Shown: one piece after another, positions 45,362-56,320 of the stretch | Numbering within the stretch: the stretch's first letter is position 1 | How the letters are laid out: each line of letters starts with the position of its first letter | NCBI RefSeq assembly: GCF_000741715.1 | Contig: NZ_JGZN01000003.1 | Coordinates: 124,001-188,000 of the forward strand | Direction of reading: 5' to 3' | Source: Bifidobacterium saguini DSM 23967 | GTDB taxonomy: Bacteria; Actinomycetota; Actinomycetes; Actinomycetales; Bifidobacteriaceae | DNA: 64,000 nt | Translations under genes and position numbers: made by a program | The notes under the pieces: model-generated | What the model was told of the DNA's origin: nothing | Database searches by the model: none | The model's input: the letters and a program-made list of their open reading frames with translations, nothing else

Positions 45362-46387
45362 TTACAGCAGCTCGATAAGCTGATTGACCTCTTCTTCGGT
45401 GGTGGACCAGCTGGTGCAGATGCGCATCACGGTGTGGGTATCATCGGCCTTTTCGGTGAATCCAAGCTTCACATGCTGTGCCAAACGGTCGATGGTCGGC
45501 TGATCGAGAGTCACGAAAATCTGGTTAGTCGGGGCCTCGAAGGTGAGCTGGTAACCCTTGGCTTTCAATGCTTCACGGATACGGTCGGCGGCAACATTGG
45601 CATTGCGGGCGATGTTGAGGTAGAGGTTGTCGGTGAACAGTGCATCGAACTGTGCGCCCAGCACGAATCCCTTGGCCAGCAATGCGCCATGCTGCTTGAT
45701 TTGCGTGAGGAAATGCTTCGGTGTGTTGTTCTTGGTGAACACCACGGCCTCACCGAACAGCGCACCAACCTTGGTGCCGCCGATGTAAAACACATCAGCA
45801 ATGCGGGCCAGATCGGGCAGGGTCAGATTGCTGCCGGTGGCAGTCAGCGCATAGCCAAGGCGCGCTCCGTCCACAAACAGCGGCATGTCATACCGATGTG
45901 CGACTTTGGCTAGTGCCTCCAGCTCGGCTTTGCTATACATAGTGCCGTATTCGGTGCTTTGTGATACGTACACGCAGCCGGGGAAAACCATGTGCTCGTA
46001 ATTGCCGTCCGCATAGAAGGTCTTGCAGAACTCATCAAGCTCATTCGCATCCATCTTGCCGTTGTGATGGGGGAGCGTGAGTACTTTGTGCCCGCTGAAT
46101 TCAATAGCGCCGGCTTCATGCACGTTCGGATGGCCGGAAGTCACGGTGACTACGCCTGCGTAGACGGGAGTGATGGTGTCAATCACCACTTGATTGGTTT
46201 GCGTGCCACCAACCAGGAACCAAACGTCGGCGTCTGGGCAGTCGCAGGCTTCGCGAATCTTTGCCTTGGCCTGAGCAGTCAGTTCATCTGAGCCATAGCC
46301 GGAATACAGGTGTTCATTAGCCCGTACCACGGCATTGAGCACAGACGGGTGAGCGGCGCGGGAATAATCATTCTCAAAAGACAGCAT
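45362..46387 (-). CDS. Low-specificity threonine aldolase (PLP)
   Basis: 341 residues of the beta-eliminating lyase/threonine aldolase family, cleaving threonine or allo-threonine to glycine and acetaldehyde. Conserved features are SGYGSDELT, FLVGGTQTNQVVIDTI, LFVDGARLGYAL and the PLP Lys in FYIGGTKVGALFGE. The start is ATG 46387 (MLSFENDYSR) with AAAGA-type upstream sequence; the longer open frame runs through the tRNA-His gene and is not coding. It is preceded on its strand by tRNA-His and its terminator. Confidence 0.88.
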   Translation of the reverse strand: MLSFENDYSRAAHPSVLNAVVRANEHLYSGYGSDELTAQAKAKIREACDCPDADVWFLVGGTQTNQVVIDTITPVYAGVVTVTSGHPNVHEAGAIEFSGHKVLTLPHHNGKMDANELDEFCKTFYADGNYEHMVFPGCVYVSQSTEYGTMYSKAELEALAKVAHRYDMPLFVDGARLGYALTATGSNLTLPDLARIADVFYIGGTKVGALFGEAVVFTKNNTPKHFLTQIKQHGALLAKGFVLGAQFDALFTDNLYLNIARNANVAADRIREALKAKGYQLTFEAPTNQIFVTLDQPTIDRLAQHVKLGFTEKADDTHTVMRICTSWSTTEEEVNQLIELL

Positions 46388-46468
46388 TGCGAATCTTTCT
46401 TTTTGTGGCTCGTAAAGCAATAGCCTCGAGTCTACAACGCTGGTTTGTATGGCGCAGAAAACGAAAAA

Positions 46469-46490
46469 CCCCTCCGACTTATCGGAGGGG
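46469..46490 (-). terminator. Terminator of tRNA-His
   Basis: CCCCTCCGA/TCGGAGGGG stem (46469-46477, 46482-46490), tetraloop, followed on the minus strand by TTTTTCGTTTTC. It separates the tRNA from the aldolase gene. Confidence 0.85.
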
Positions 46491-46493
46491 TAC

Positions 46494-46570
46494 TGGGGTG
46501 GCCAACGCGGCTCGAACGCGCGACCTTCTGAACCACAATCAGATGCTCTACCAACTGAGCTATGGCCACC
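46494..46570 (-). tRNA. tRNA-His(GTG)
   Basis: Cloverleaf on the minus strand. Acceptor GTGGCCA/TGGCCAC, D arm with AGCTCAGTTGGTAGAGC, anticodon stem-loop TCTGA-TTGTGGT-TCAGA (anticodon GTG) and a T arm with GTTCGAGCC. The extra G(-1) (46570) opposite discriminator C (46497) is the tRNA-His identity mark. CCA is encoded (46494-46496). Confidence 0.95.
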
Positions 46571-46922
46571 ATCGATGCACAATCACACAGTGCTTTTGCG
46601 CAACAGATGGATACTATACACGAGTTTCTCGTGCTGTGCGCATCGGCGTGTCGTGATGGGTGCTGTTGTTCGAAAAGCTCATTGTTGCAGCGATTTTTCA
46701 CTGTTTGTTGCCTTTTCCGATGCGGATGAGTGCAGCCATGCCGCAGAGCGGGGATATGGGCTACCTCGACGTGAAAGGAAAGTTTGCGATGTTTCATGCG
46801 TGATACATCCGCATTGTTCAGGCAAATGTGACTACGCCCACAATGTGAACACTGTGTTTCGCCTACGTCTTTGCTGGCCTACTTTCGTACCTTGACATTT
46901 CCAAACGAGAGAGAGAAACACT

Positions 46923-47982
46923 ATGGAAAAGGTTAAAGCGTTCGCCGATTGGCTGACCAAGTGGTTCACGGTCATCGTGATCGTGTGGGCCGTGTTTAAC
47001 TACTTCGTGCCGCAGGCCAGCCTGTGGGGTAAGGCATACACCGGCTACATGCTGGGCATCGTGCTCTTCGGCATGGGCCTGACCCTGTCTCTGGATGACT
47101 TCAAGCGCATCCTCACCCAGCCGCTGATGGTTATCGTCGGCACCATCGCCCACTTCGTCATCATGCCGCTTATCGCTGTGCTGCTGTGCTGGATCTTCCG
47201 TCTCGATGGTGCTCTGGCCGTCGGCGTGATCCTCGTCGGCTGCTGCCCGTCCGGTACCTCCTCCAATGTGATGAGCTACCTGTCCCGTGGTGACGTGCTC
47301 TGGACGTTTCCATCGGCATCCTCTCCACCTGTGCGCTCCGTTCATGATCCCGCTGCTCATGCAGTGGCTGGCTTCCCAGTACGTCACTGTGCCGGTTGAG
47401 TCCCTGTTCCTCAACGCCGTCAAGGTGGTGCTCTTCCCGATCGCCCTGGGTGTGATCTGCCACATGATCTTTGGTAAGAAGATTGAAAAGGTCACTGTGG
47501 CTCTGCCTATCGTCTCTCAGGTCGCCATCCTCCTGATCATCGGCGTTGTGGTTGCCGCCAACGGCCCGAAGCTGTTCGTCGCTTCCTCCCTCATGGCTAT
47601 CCCGGTGGTCATTCTGCACAACCTTTCCGGTTACGCTCTGGGCTTCGGCTTCTCCAAGCTGATGTACAAGATCTATCCGAAGGGCTTCCGTTACGCTCAG
47701 CAGAAGGCCATCACCTTCGAGGTTGGCATGCAGGACTCCGCTCTGGGCGCAACCCTGGCTCTGGCTTCCTTCGCTTCCAACCCAATCGCCGCTGTGCCGT
47801 CCACCTTCTTCTCCGTGTGGCACAACATCTCCGGTTCCATCCTTTCCAGCTGGTGGCGTAACCACGACGACAAGCACGAGATTCACTGGGATTCCGATAA
47901 CGGTGAAAAGGGCTCCGCAAAGGGCGCTGACTCTGTGCATGCCTTCGATGCCGACAAGGCTGCTGCCAAGGTCGAGGCCTGA
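46923..47982 (+). pseudogene. Frameshifted BASS-family bile acid:sodium symporter
   Basis: The N-terminal half (MEKVKAFADWLTKWF, several helices, to GCCPSGTSSNVMSYLSRGDV) is in one frame. The C-terminal half (PFMIPLLMQWLASQY to KVEA) is in another. Two single-base losses explain it: a G after 47297 and a C near 47329. Together they would restore RGDVALDVSIGILST. The family imports bile acids or other organic anions with Na+, mostly by about 10 helices. A cytoplasmic charged tail follows (residues ~315-350). Both losses shorten short homopolymers, so base-calling error is a real alternative to decay. Confidence 0.82.
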
Positions 47983-48036
47983 TTCAGCATTGGTCTGAAA
48001 CGGTAAAGCTGCACGCTTCAGACTGATTGATCTCTG

Positions 48037-48089
48037 AACCGCTCCTGCTTACTCCCGATTGATGTATCGGGCGTTTTGCAGGAGCGGTT
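48037..48089 (+). terminator. Terminator after the BASS gene
   Basis: AACCGCTCCTGC (48037-48048) pairs with GCAGGAGCGGTT (48078-48089), with an inner CCCGAT/ATCGGG hairpin. A TTTTG tail follows. Confidence 0.85.
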
Positions 48090-48268
48090 TTGCTATACTG
48101 GGAACCGCGGAAAACATTGAAAAGAAACGGCGAGGATGCCGGTTCCGCAAGCGGTTTCCATAACAGAACAACCAACAGGCAACAGTAGTTAATTAGGTGA
48201 TAGCTAGTTAAGTAATGGTGTTTCCCTCCTTGGCGGTGCCCCCGAGTGACATGGACTCCTCGGGGGCA
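48090..48268 (+). other. Non-coding stretch ending in a GC hairpin; possible small RNA
   Basis: After the terminator, TGCTATACT could be a -10 element. The region has no ORF and ends in TGCCCCCGAG (48237-48246) paired with CTCGGGGGCA (48259-48268). A transcript of about 165 bases is possible, but no T run follows and no known RNA family is recognised. Confidence 0.3.
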
Positions 48269-48316
48269 TCTGCTGTTTGGGGGAATTGTGGGGAAAGTTC
48301 ATAATCCACACGGAGC

Positions 48317-48401
48317 TGGATGGTTGGGGTAACCGTTGTGAGACCGTAGGCTTGGCCGAACGGCCTTGAGTGTGTCGAACAACGGATACCTCAACCATCC
48401 A
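48317..48401. repeat. Imperfect inverted repeat upstream of rpsL
   Basis: 23-base arms (48317-48339 and 48379-48401) starting TGGATGGTTG, with two mismatches and a 39-base loop that holds another small stem GGCC/GGCC. It lies in the 600-base gap before the str operon. It may be a terminator or a miniature mobile repeat. Confidence 0.6.
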
Positions 48402-48590
48402 GTGGTCAATTGCGGATTGATCCGGCGCGTCGTTGTCTGGCCAATCCGTAATATAGATATTCGTGTGTGCCAACGGCATGCCTTATGTAACAGGTGTGCG
48501 CGCTGGGATATCCTTCAAGTCGATGATCGCACGCAGCAATGCGAACGCGGGAGGCGGGGAGGCCATCGGGCCGGTGGACTGGGCTAACTT

Positions 48591-48620
48591 TTGACTATTC
48601 GTCAGACGCGGATTTAATAC
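48591..48620 (+). promoter_or_regulatory. Promoter of the rpsL-rpsG operon
   Basis: TTGACT (48591-48596) and TAATAC (48615-48620) separated by 18 bases, 85 bases before the rpsL start. It is the best sigma-70-like promoter in this gap. Confidence 0.65.
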
Positions 48621-48705
48621 GCGTGAGAGCGATTCAGTGAAAAGTGTGGGCGCAGTGCGGCGGTCACACGAAAGTAAGAGAAACCACTGAATCGGAGAAT
48701 TCAAG

Positions 48706-49077
48706 TTGCCTACTATTGAACAGCTCGTCCGTAAGGGACGTCAGGCAAAGCCGAAGAAGTCCAAGACTTTGGCACTGAAGGGAAGCCCGCTGCGTCGTGG
48801 CGTGTGCACCCGTGTCTACACCACCACCCCGAAGAAGCCGAACTCGGCTCTGCGTAAGGTTGCCCGTGTGCGCCTGTCCTCCGGCATCGAAGTCACCGCC
48901 TACATTCCGGGCGAAGGCCACAACCTGCAGGAGCACTCCATCGTGCTCGTGCGCGGCGGCCGTGTGAAGGATCTGCCGGGTGTGCGTTACCACATCGTGC
49001 GTGGTGCACTCGATACCCAGGGCGTCAAGGACCGTAAGCAGGGTCGTTCCCTGTATGGAGCAAAGAAGGCGAAGTAA
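48706..49077 (+). CDS. rpsL: 30S ribosomal protein S12
   Basis: 123 residues, a near-universal S12 sequence starting [14 protein letters not shown] and containing [17 protein letters not shown] and [11 protein letters not shown]. Lys43 and Lys88, the usual streptomycin-resistance positions, are the wild-type Lys. The start codon is TTG (48706) with GGAGAA upstream; no in-frame ATG fits. S12 helps decode at the A site. First gene of rpsL-rpsG-fusA. Confidence 0.97.
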   Translation: MPTIEQLVRKGRQAKPKKSKTLALKGSPLRRGVCTRVYTTTPKKPNSALRKVARVRLSSGIEVTAYIPGEGHNLQEHSIVLVRGGRVKDLPGVRYHIVRGALDTQGVKDRKQGRSLYGAKKAK

Positions 49078-49082
49078 GAGAT

Positions 49083-49553
49083 ATGTCACGTAAGGGACCT
49101 TCCAAGAAGCACGTCGTGCTGCCCGATCCGATCTACGGTTCCACCGTGGTGGCGCAGCTCATCAACAAGATTCTGCTTGACGGCAAGAAGTCGATCGCCG
49201 AGGACATCGTGTACTCCGCTCTCGACATGGTCAAGGAGAAGTCCGACCAGGAGCCGGTCGCTGTTCTGAAGCGCGCCCTGGACAACATCCGTCCGTCCCT
49301 CGAGGTTCGCTCCCGCCGTGTCGGTGGCGCTACCTACCAGGTGCCGGTCGAGGTCAAGCCGAACCGCGCTAACACCCTGTCTCTGCGCTGGCTGACCGAC
49401 TTCTCCCGCGCTCGTCGTGAGAAGACTATGGCCGAGCGTCTCGCCAACGAGATTCTGGACGCTTCCAACGGCCTCGGTGCTTCTGTCAAGCGCCGCGAGG
49501 ATACTCATAAGATGGCAGAGGCCAACAAGGCCTTCGCTCATTACCGCTGGTAA
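49083..49553 (+). CDS. rpsG: 30S ribosomal protein S7
   Basis: 156 residues, beginning [20 protein letters not shown], with [16 protein letters not shown] and the closing [14 protein letters not shown]. It nucleates the 30S head on 16S rRNA. It starts 5 bases after rpsL, with AAGAGA as a weak ribosome-binding site, consistent with coupling. fusA follows. Confidence 0.97.
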   Translation: MSRKGPSKKHVVLPDPIYGSTVVAQLINKILLDGKKSIAEDIVYSALDMVKEKSDQEPVAVLKRALDNIRPSLEVRSRRVGGATYQVPVEVKPNRANTLSLRWLTDFSRARREKTMAERLANEILDASNGLGASVKRREDTHKMAEANKAFAHYRW

Positions 49554-49579
49554 TTAATCCAGGAGAATAAGGAATAACG

Positions 49580-51703
49580 ATGGCTCAAGAGATTTCGGAC
49601 CTTCACGACGTCCGCAATATCGGCATCATGGCTCACATCGATGCCGGTAAGACCACCACTACCGAGCGAATTCTGTTCTACACCGGTAAGAGCTACAAGA
49701 TCGGTGAGGTTCACGATGGCGCAGCCACCATGGACTTCATGGCTCAGGAGCAGGAACGCGGCATCACCATTCAGTCTGCTGCTACCACCTGCTTCTGGAA
49801 CCGTCAGACTCACGACACCAAGGACAAGTTCCAGATCAACATCATCGATACCCCTGGCCACGTGGACTTCACGGCCGAGGTGGAGCGCTCCCTGCGCGTG
49901 CTCGATGGTGCCGTTGCCGTGTTCGACGGCAAGGAAGGTGTGGAGCCGCAGTCTGAGACCGTGTGGCGTCAGGCTGATAAGTACAGCGTTCCGCGTATCT
50001 GCTTCGTCAACAAGATGGATAAGCTGGGCGCCAACTTCTACTACTCCGTCGACACCATCAAGGAGAAGCTGGGTGCTAACCCGATCGTTATGCAGCTGCC
50101 GATCGGCGCTGAGAACGACTTCGCCGGTGTTGTCGACCTGGTTGAAATGAAGGCCTACGTCTGGAACGGTACCGAGGGCCTCGGCGCTAAGTACGACACC
50201 ACTGAGATCCCGGAGGACCTCAAGGACAAGGCTGAGGAATACCACGAGAAGCTTGTTGAGGCCGCTGCTGAGGCTAACGACGAGCTGATGGACAAGTTCT
50301 TCGAGGAAGGTGACCTCTCCAAGGAAGAGGTCCGCGCTGGTATTCGTCAGCTGACGATTGCCAAGAAGGCCTTCCCGGTCTTCTGCGGCTCCGCCTTCAA
50401 GGACAAGGGTGTTCAGCCGATGCTGGACGCCGTTGTTGATTACCTGCCGTCTCCTGAAGACGTGCCGGCTATCAAGGGCTATAAGCCGGGCGATGAGTCC
50501 GTCGAGATCGATCGTCACCCGACGAAGTCCGATCCGTTCTCCGCACTGGTCTTCAAGATTTCCACCCACCCGTTCTACGGCAAGCTCGTGTTCGTGCGCG
50601 TCTACTCCGGTTCCGTCAAGCCTGGCGACACCGTGCTGGACTCCACCCGCGAGAAGAAGGAACGTATCGGCAAGATCTTCCAGATGCACGCCGATAAGGA
50701 GAACCCGATGGATGTGGCCGATGCCGGCAACATCTACACCTTCGTGGGCCTGAAGAACGTCACCACCGGTGACACCCTGTGCGCCATCGACGAGCCGATC
50801 ACCCTCGACTCCATGACCTTCCCGGATCCGGTGATCCAGGTTGCCGTTGAGCCGAAGACCAAGGCCGATCAGGAGAAGATGGGCATCGCTCTGGCCAAGC
50901 TGGCTGAAGAGGATCCGACCTTCCAGGTCACCACCGACGAAGAGTCCGGCCAGACCCTGATCGCAGGTATGGGCGAGCTCCAGCTCGACATCATCGTTGA
51001 CCGTATGCGTCGTGAGTTCAAGGTCGAGTGCAACCAGGGCAAGCCGCAGGTTGCCTACCGCGAGACCATCCGCAAGGCCGTCATGGACCAGGGTTACACC
51101 CACAAGAAGCAGACCGGTGGTTCCGGCCAGTTCGCAAAGGTCCTGATGAACTTCGAGCCGCTCGACACCACCGAAGGCAAGACCTTCGAGTTCGAGAACG
51201 CCGTCACCGGTGGCCACATTTCCCAGGAGTTCATCCCGTCCATCGAGGCTGGCGTCAAGGAAGCTATGGAATCCGGTATTCTCGCCGGCTTCCCGGTTGT
51301 GGGCGTCAAGGCTACCGTCACCGACGGCCAGATGCACCCGGTCGATTCCTCCGAAATGGCCTTCAAGCTCGCAGGCTCCATGTGCTTCAAGGAGGCTGCT
51401 CCGAAGGCTAAGCCGGTCATCCTCGAACCTATCATGAAGGTCGAGGTCCGTACTCCGGAAGAGTACATGGGCGAAGTCATCGGCGATCTGAACCAGCGTC
51501 GTGGCAACATCCAGTCCATGACCGACGCCATCGGCGTCAAGGTCATCGACGCCAAGGTCCCGCTGTCCGAGATGTTCGGCTACATCGGCGATCTGCGCTC
51601 CAAGACCCAGGGCCGCGCCATGTTCACCATGGAGATGGACTCCTACGATGAGGTCCCGAAGAGCGTCGCTGAAGAGATCATCAAGGCTCAGCGCGGCGAG
51701 TGA
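49580..51703 (+). CDS. fusA: Elongation factor G
   Basis: 707-residue translocase GTPase. The P-loop is in [13 protein letters not shown]. Switch elements include [20 protein letters not shown] and NKMDKLG. The five-domain length and C-terminal domains IV-V ([13 protein letters not shown]-like) are normal. AGGAGAA lies 8-14 bases before the ATG. Third gene of the operon, followed by a hairpin before tuf. Confidence 0.97.
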   Translation: MAQEISDLHDVRNIGIMAHIDAGKTTTTERILFYTGKSYKIGEVHDGAATMDFMAQEQERGITIQSAATTCFWNRQTHDTKDKFQINIIDTPGHVDFTAEVERSLRVLDGAVAVFDGKEGVEPQSETVWRQADKYSVPRICFVNKMDKLGANFYYSVDTIKEKLGANPIVMQLPIGAENDFAGVVDLVEMKAYVWNGTEGLGAKYDTTEIPEDLKDKAEEYHEKLVEAAAEANDELMDKFFEEGDLSKEEVRAGIRQLTIAKKAFPVFCGSAFKDKGVQPMLDAVVDYLPSPEDVPAIKGYKPGDESVEIDRHPTKSDPFSALVFKISTHPFYGKLVFVRVYSGSVKPGDTVLDSTREKKERIGKIFQMHADKENPMDVADAGNIYTFVGLKNVTTGDTLCAIDEPITLDSMTFPDPVIQVAVEPKTKADQEKMGIALAKLAEEDPTFQVTTDEESGQTLIAGMGELQLDIIVDRMRREFKVECNQGKPQVAYRETIRKAVMDQGYTHKKQTGGSGQFAKVLMNFEPLDTTEGKTFEFENAVTGGHISQEFIPSIEAGVKEAMESGILAGFPVVGVKATVTDGQMHPVDSSEMAFKLAGSMCFKEAAPKAKPVILEPIMKVEVRTPEEYMGEVIGDLNQRRGNIQSMTDAIGVKVIDAKVPLSEMFGYIGDLRSKTQGRAMFTMEMDSYDEVPKSVAEEIIKAQRGE

Positions 51704-51735
51704 CACGCGCCACTAACTGAAGTTCGCTAGTGTCT

Positions 51736-51769
51736 CCAGTCAGCGGTAATATCGTGTACCGCTGACTGG
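51736..51769 (+). terminator. Hairpin between fusA and tuf
   Basis: Perfect 12-bp stem CCAGTCAGCGGT (51736-51747) and ACCGCTGACTGG (51758-51769). A TAGAAT (-10-like, 51810-51815) after it suggests that tuf has its own promoter. A further hairpin CCTACGC/GCGTAGG at 51826-51844 lies in the tuf leader. Confidence 0.65.
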
Positions 51770-51877
51770 GTTCTGGCTCTTCAAAGTGGCACATAACCCA
51801 GAAACCCAGTAGAATAGAGCGAGTGCCTACGCGAAAGGGCGTAGGAAACTCACGAGACGTCCAGGAGGACAAGAGTA

Positions 51878-53077
<1,200 letters not shown>

Positions 53078-53121
53078 TTCACTGAATCACGCAAGAATCT
53101 ACGTTTGAACTAGCGTTATAG

Positions 53122-53157
53122 GAAATCCCCTTCGAGGAAACTCGGAGGGGATTTCTT
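53122..53157 (+). terminator. Terminator of tuf
   Basis: GAAATCCCCTTCGAG (53122-53136) and CTCGGAGGGGATTTC (53141-53155), GAAA loop and a short T-rich tail. Confidence 0.88.
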
Positions 53158-53310
53158 GTATGTGACGCATGCTTACACCTGTATCAAATTTGTATGAATT
53201 AGCAGTGGGACATAAGTCTTAGGCATAGCTGTGCATGGTCAATGGGTATTGGATATTGCTATCGAATAGTTGTTCAATAGGAGTCAATATCAATAATCAA
53301 AGGAGCAACA

Positions 53311-54354
53311 ATGAGCGAGACCATGAAAGCTGCCATCTTTGTCAAGCCTGGACAGATGGCTGTGGAAGAGGTGCCGAAGGCACGCCTTGAACAGGATGAT
53401 GATGCGGTTGTGCGTGTTGTGCGTGCTTGTGTGTGCGGTTCCGATCTGTGGTATTTCCGTGGGTTGAGCCCGCACCCCGAACACGCGCAGATTGGTCATG
53501 AGTCGATTGGCGTGGTCGAGGAAGTGGGTTCGGCAGTCACGTCTGTGAAGTCCGGTGATTTTGTGGTACTGCCTTTCCCGTACAGCTGCGGCAAGTGCCC
53601 GGTGTGCAAGGCCGGTTTCGAATCCGTATGCCCGCACGGTGGCTACTTCGGTGCCAGCCAGGCCGAATATGTGCGCGTACCGGAAGCCGATGGCACCGTG
53701 GTTAAGGTGCCCGGTTCTCCTGAGGATTACGATGATGCCACGCTCGCTTCGCTGCTGACCATCGCTGACGTGATGTCCACTGGCTACCACGCAGCAGTTT
53801 CCGCCGAAGTCAAGCCCGGCGACACCGCCGTGGTAATGGGTGATGGTGCGGTTGGCCTGTGCGGCGTGCTGTCCGCGCACATGCTCGGTGCCAAGCGCAT
53901 TATCGCGATGAGCCGTCACGAAGATCGTGCCGCGGTCGCCCGTGAGTTCGGTGCCACGGATATTGTGGCTGAACGCGATCAGGCCGCCATTGACAAGGTG
54001 TTGGAGATGACCGGCGGCTATGGCGCAGATGCCGTGCTCGAATGTGTGGGTTCCAAGCAGTCCTTCGACACCGCCATCGGTCTCATTCGCCGCGGTGGCG
54101 TGATCGGCCGTGTTGGTCTGCCGCATGATGTCGAAATCAGCGCCGAGGGCACGTTCTACGGCAACATCGGTATCAAGGGTGGCCCGGCTCCCGTGCGTCA
54201 TTACGATCTGCAGTCCGGCCTGCTGGACACCGTGGTGAAGGGCGAAATCAACCCCGGTCGCGTGTTCACCGCCGAGTTCGACCTCGACCATATTCAGGAA
54301 GCTTATGAGGCAATGGATCAGCGCAAGGTCATCAAGTCCCTGATTCGCTTCTGA
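53311..54354 (+). CDS. Zinc-dependent alcohol dehydrogenase (MDR family)
   Basis: 347 residues. Catalytic zinc ligands are seen in VCGSDLWYF and GHESIGVVEEVGS. The structural-zinc Cys set is CGKCPVCKAGFESVC. The cofactor-binding Rossmann fold has VMGDGAVGLCGVLSA. The family oxidises alcohols or polyols with NAD(P). Substrate is not evident. AAAGGAGC precedes ATG 53311, and a 168-bp palindromic repeat follows directly after it. Confidence 0.9.
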   Translation: MSETMKAAIFVKPGQMAVEEVPKARLEQDDDAVVRVVRACVCGSDLWYFRGLSPHPEHAQIGHESIGVVEEVGSAVTSVKSGDFVVLPFPYSCGKCPVCKAGFESVCPHGGYFGASQAEYVRVPEADGTVVKVPGSPEDYDDATLASLLTIADVMSTGYHAAVSAEVKPGDTAVVMGDGAVGLCGVLSAHMLGAKRIIAMSRHEDRAAVAREFGATDIVAERDQAAIDKVLEMTGGYGADAVLECVGSKQSFDTAIGLIRRGGVIGRVGLPHDVEISAEGTFYGNIGIKGGPAPVRHYDLQSGLLDTVVKGEINPGRVFTAEFDLDHIQEAYEAMDQRKVIKSLIRF

Positions 54355-54356
54355 AT

Positions 54357-54524
54357 TACCGCAGCGAATGGTTCTCATTAACGACTGTGCGGGGATTGCA
54401 CACGCACTTGAACATCCTCACGTTGCTTCCATCGTTGGGATTACGAGGAAGGTATGACTGTGATGTTCGTTTGATGGTGTGTCAATCCCCGCACGTTTGC
54501 TATTGAGAATGATTCGCTGCGGTA
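54357..54524. repeat. MITE-like palindromic element, copy 1
   Basis: A 168-bp sequence whose ends are inverted copies (TACCGCAGCGAAT at the start, ATTCGCTGCGGTA at the end). It can fold nearly along its whole length, with AACATC/GATGTT-like inner arms. A second copy lies at 62914-63075 in the same orientation. No ORF is inside. It may terminate adh and the convergent minus-strand gene. Confidence 0.8.
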
Positions 54525-54531
54525 TCGGTCG

Positions 54532-55620
54532 CTACTGCAGTGTACCGAGCTTCTGATTAACTCGGGTTTGCACTTCGATGTAGTACTGCAGTTCTTCGTC
54601 GGTCAGCGAACCATCGTCCACGGCATCGAACTTTTGCACCATGTCGCTGTACTGCTTGGTCCACTTGGCGTAGTCGGCAAGCATGGAAACCGGATGACCT
54701 TCGGAGTTGTACTTGTTCATGAAGTCCACGTAGTCGTTCATGGTTTTCTCGTAGCTATCCATTGCGGCCTTGAAATCACTTTCGGATGGGCTGGAAGACG
54801 CATTGGAGTCGGTGTTCGCAGAATCATCAGAGGCAGTGGAATCATCGGTAGAGGAGTCCGAGGAACCTGAAGAGTCCTCTGGTGGATAGATGGAAATATC
54901 CATCACATTCGTGTTGTATTCATTCACCGATGCATGCACACTGTAGCCAGCTGCATTCTTAGCTGTAAATGCCTCGTCGGACTTGGAATAGTCGGCGGTG
55001 AAACCCTTGTCCTGCAATGCCTTTATATAAGCCGTATATGCAGTGGAATCCGTATCGCATACGGAGATGGAGAATAGGCTGGAGCTTTCGCTTTCGATCT
55101 TACCGGTGGTGGATTGCGGTTGCGGCAGCTGTGCGACCAGGTCAGAGGACGGCCAGCTATACGCTTTGCACGTCACCTTCATGGATTCCTTGAACGCGGC
55201 ATCATCAGCTGCGCTCTTGGCGCCGGCGCGCACAATGCCAACGCCGCCGATAATCAGCGCCACTACGGTAATACCAACTGCCACCCAAGCGAGTACACGG
55301 CCTTGAACTTTGCCATCCTTACGCGTCACATACAAGGAGAAGCCGGAAAGCAATACTGGCAAAACCGCAAGGACCACCAGTGTGCTCCAAGAGTTTATGC
55401 CGATGAAAGTGCTCAGCAGGAACACTGCGTCCACAATGATGGCGAAAACCGCAAGTTTCGAAGTCTTCTTATGCGGTTTCGGTTGCTGAATGGCGGGACC
55501 ATTCGTTGGAATTCCTGTAGGGTTAGCAGGTCCGTTTGGATACACAATTGGCGTAGTGGGTTGGCTGGGCTGCCCGTTCGGCTGCTGTGCCGGAGCCGGC
55601 TGATTGAATTGATTGGTCAT
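54532..55620 (-). CDS. Membrane protein with Gln/Pro-rich N-terminus and extracellular Ser/Asp linker
   Basis: 362 residues, function unknown. The Pro/Gln/Asn-rich N-terminus (MTNQFNQPAPAQQPNGQP, ~55 residues) precedes three hydrophobic segments at about residues 57-125 (LAVFAIIVDAVFLLS, LVVLAVLPVLLSGF, VLAWVAVGITVVALIIGG). An extracellular domain (~130-215), a Ser/Asp-rich linker (~250-275) and a short helical end (EELQYYIEVQTRVNQKLG) follow. GGAGAGAAG precedes ATG 55620. It lies divergent from the HTH/kinase pair; whether it works with them is unknown. Confidence 0.7.
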   Translation of the reverse strand: MTNQFNQPAPAQQPNGQPSQPTTPIVYPNGPANPTGIPTNGPAIQQPKPHKKTSKLAVFAIIVDAVFLLSTFIGINSWSTLVVLAVLPVLLSGFSLYVTRKDGKVQGRVLAWVAVGITVVALIIGGVGIVRAGAKSAADDAAFKESMKVTCKAYSWPSSDLVAQLPQPQSTTGKIESESSSLFSISVCDTDSTAYTAYIKALQDKGFTADYSKSDEAFTAKNAAGYSVHASVNEYNTNVMDISIYPPEDSSGSSDSSTDDSTASDDSANTDSNASSSPSESDFKAAMDSYEKTMNDYVDFMNKYNSEGHPVSMLADYAKWTKQYSDMVQKFDAVDDGSLTDEELQYYIEVQTRVNQKLGTLQ

Positions 55621-55792
55621 AGTATCTTCTCTCCTTTCCAATCAAAAGCCACTAATCTCGCGGAAATTATTGCGTAGAACCAAACAGCATTCCTCAGCTG
55701 GCTGCTGAATTACTCAGTTGCCAACTGAATTTCAAGGAATTTGTTTGATGGCTGACTCTGCTCGCCTGCAATACAGCGGTATAAAGGAAGGC

Positions 55793-56242
55793 ATGAGAAC
55801 GAACGGTACTTCAGGCGAGAAAATCCTTACCGAAGAACTACTGGACCGGTTACTTGCCAGCAACAGCATCGAGGCATATCTGGATGAGGAGAAAATTAAG
55901 GACCGCGAGCTGGTTGATTATCTGCAGTTTCTGTTGGCTCGGCATGGTTTGAAACGTGCTGACGTGGCTCGTGCATTCGGTCTGAACGCCACAGTGGTGT
56001 ATGACATTTTCGCCGGTAAGAGCAGGCCGGGGCGCGATCATGCGATTATGCTGGCGTTCGGGTTGCAGTGCGACGTGAGAGAAACCCAGCGTGTACTGCG
56101 TTTTGCCGGTGTCTCTGAGCTGTGGTGCCGGCAGCGGCGCGATGCCATTATCTTATGGTGTGTGCAGCAGGGCTTCGACCGGGCGTCTACGGATGATGAA
56201 CTGCATCGATTTGGCGAACCGACGTTGCTGAGCGTGGATTAG
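55793..56242 (+). CDS. Helix-turn-helix regulator paired with a kinase
   Basis: 149 residues. The helix-turn-helix spans about 40-95 (LVDYLQFLLARHGLKRADVA then RAFGLNATVVYDIFAGKSRP). The C-terminal half has Trp/Cys-rich helices (WCRQRRDAIILWCVQQGF). I start at ATG 55793 because AAAGGAAG lies just before it; ATG 55748 is an alternative. The Ser/Thr kinase begins 78 bases later, which suggests a joint circuit in which the kinase may phosphorylate this regulator (inference). Confidence 0.65.
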   Translation: MRTNGTSGEKILTEELLDRLLASNSIEAYLDEEKIKDRELVDYLQFLLARHGLKRADVARAFGLNATVVYDIFAGKSRPGRDHAIMLAFGLQCDVRETQRVLRFAGVSELWCRQRRDAIILWCVQQGFDRASTDDELHRFGEPTLLSVD

Positions 56243-56320
56243 CATAGAGAAAATATGGAGCATGCAATGTTTGCAATGCTCCAGAAACTGAGCGATTGCG
56301 GCACTGGGGGAGGGCACGTC

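Noticed and set aside
45362-46582. Longer open frame extending the threonine aldolase upstream through the tRNA-His
   Set aside because: The first 65 residues are the tRNA and its terminator read as protein. The family N-terminus begins at ATG 46387.
49541-51706. 721-residue minus-strand frame opposite fusA
   Set aside because: Antisense of the EF-G gene; biased composition, no domain.
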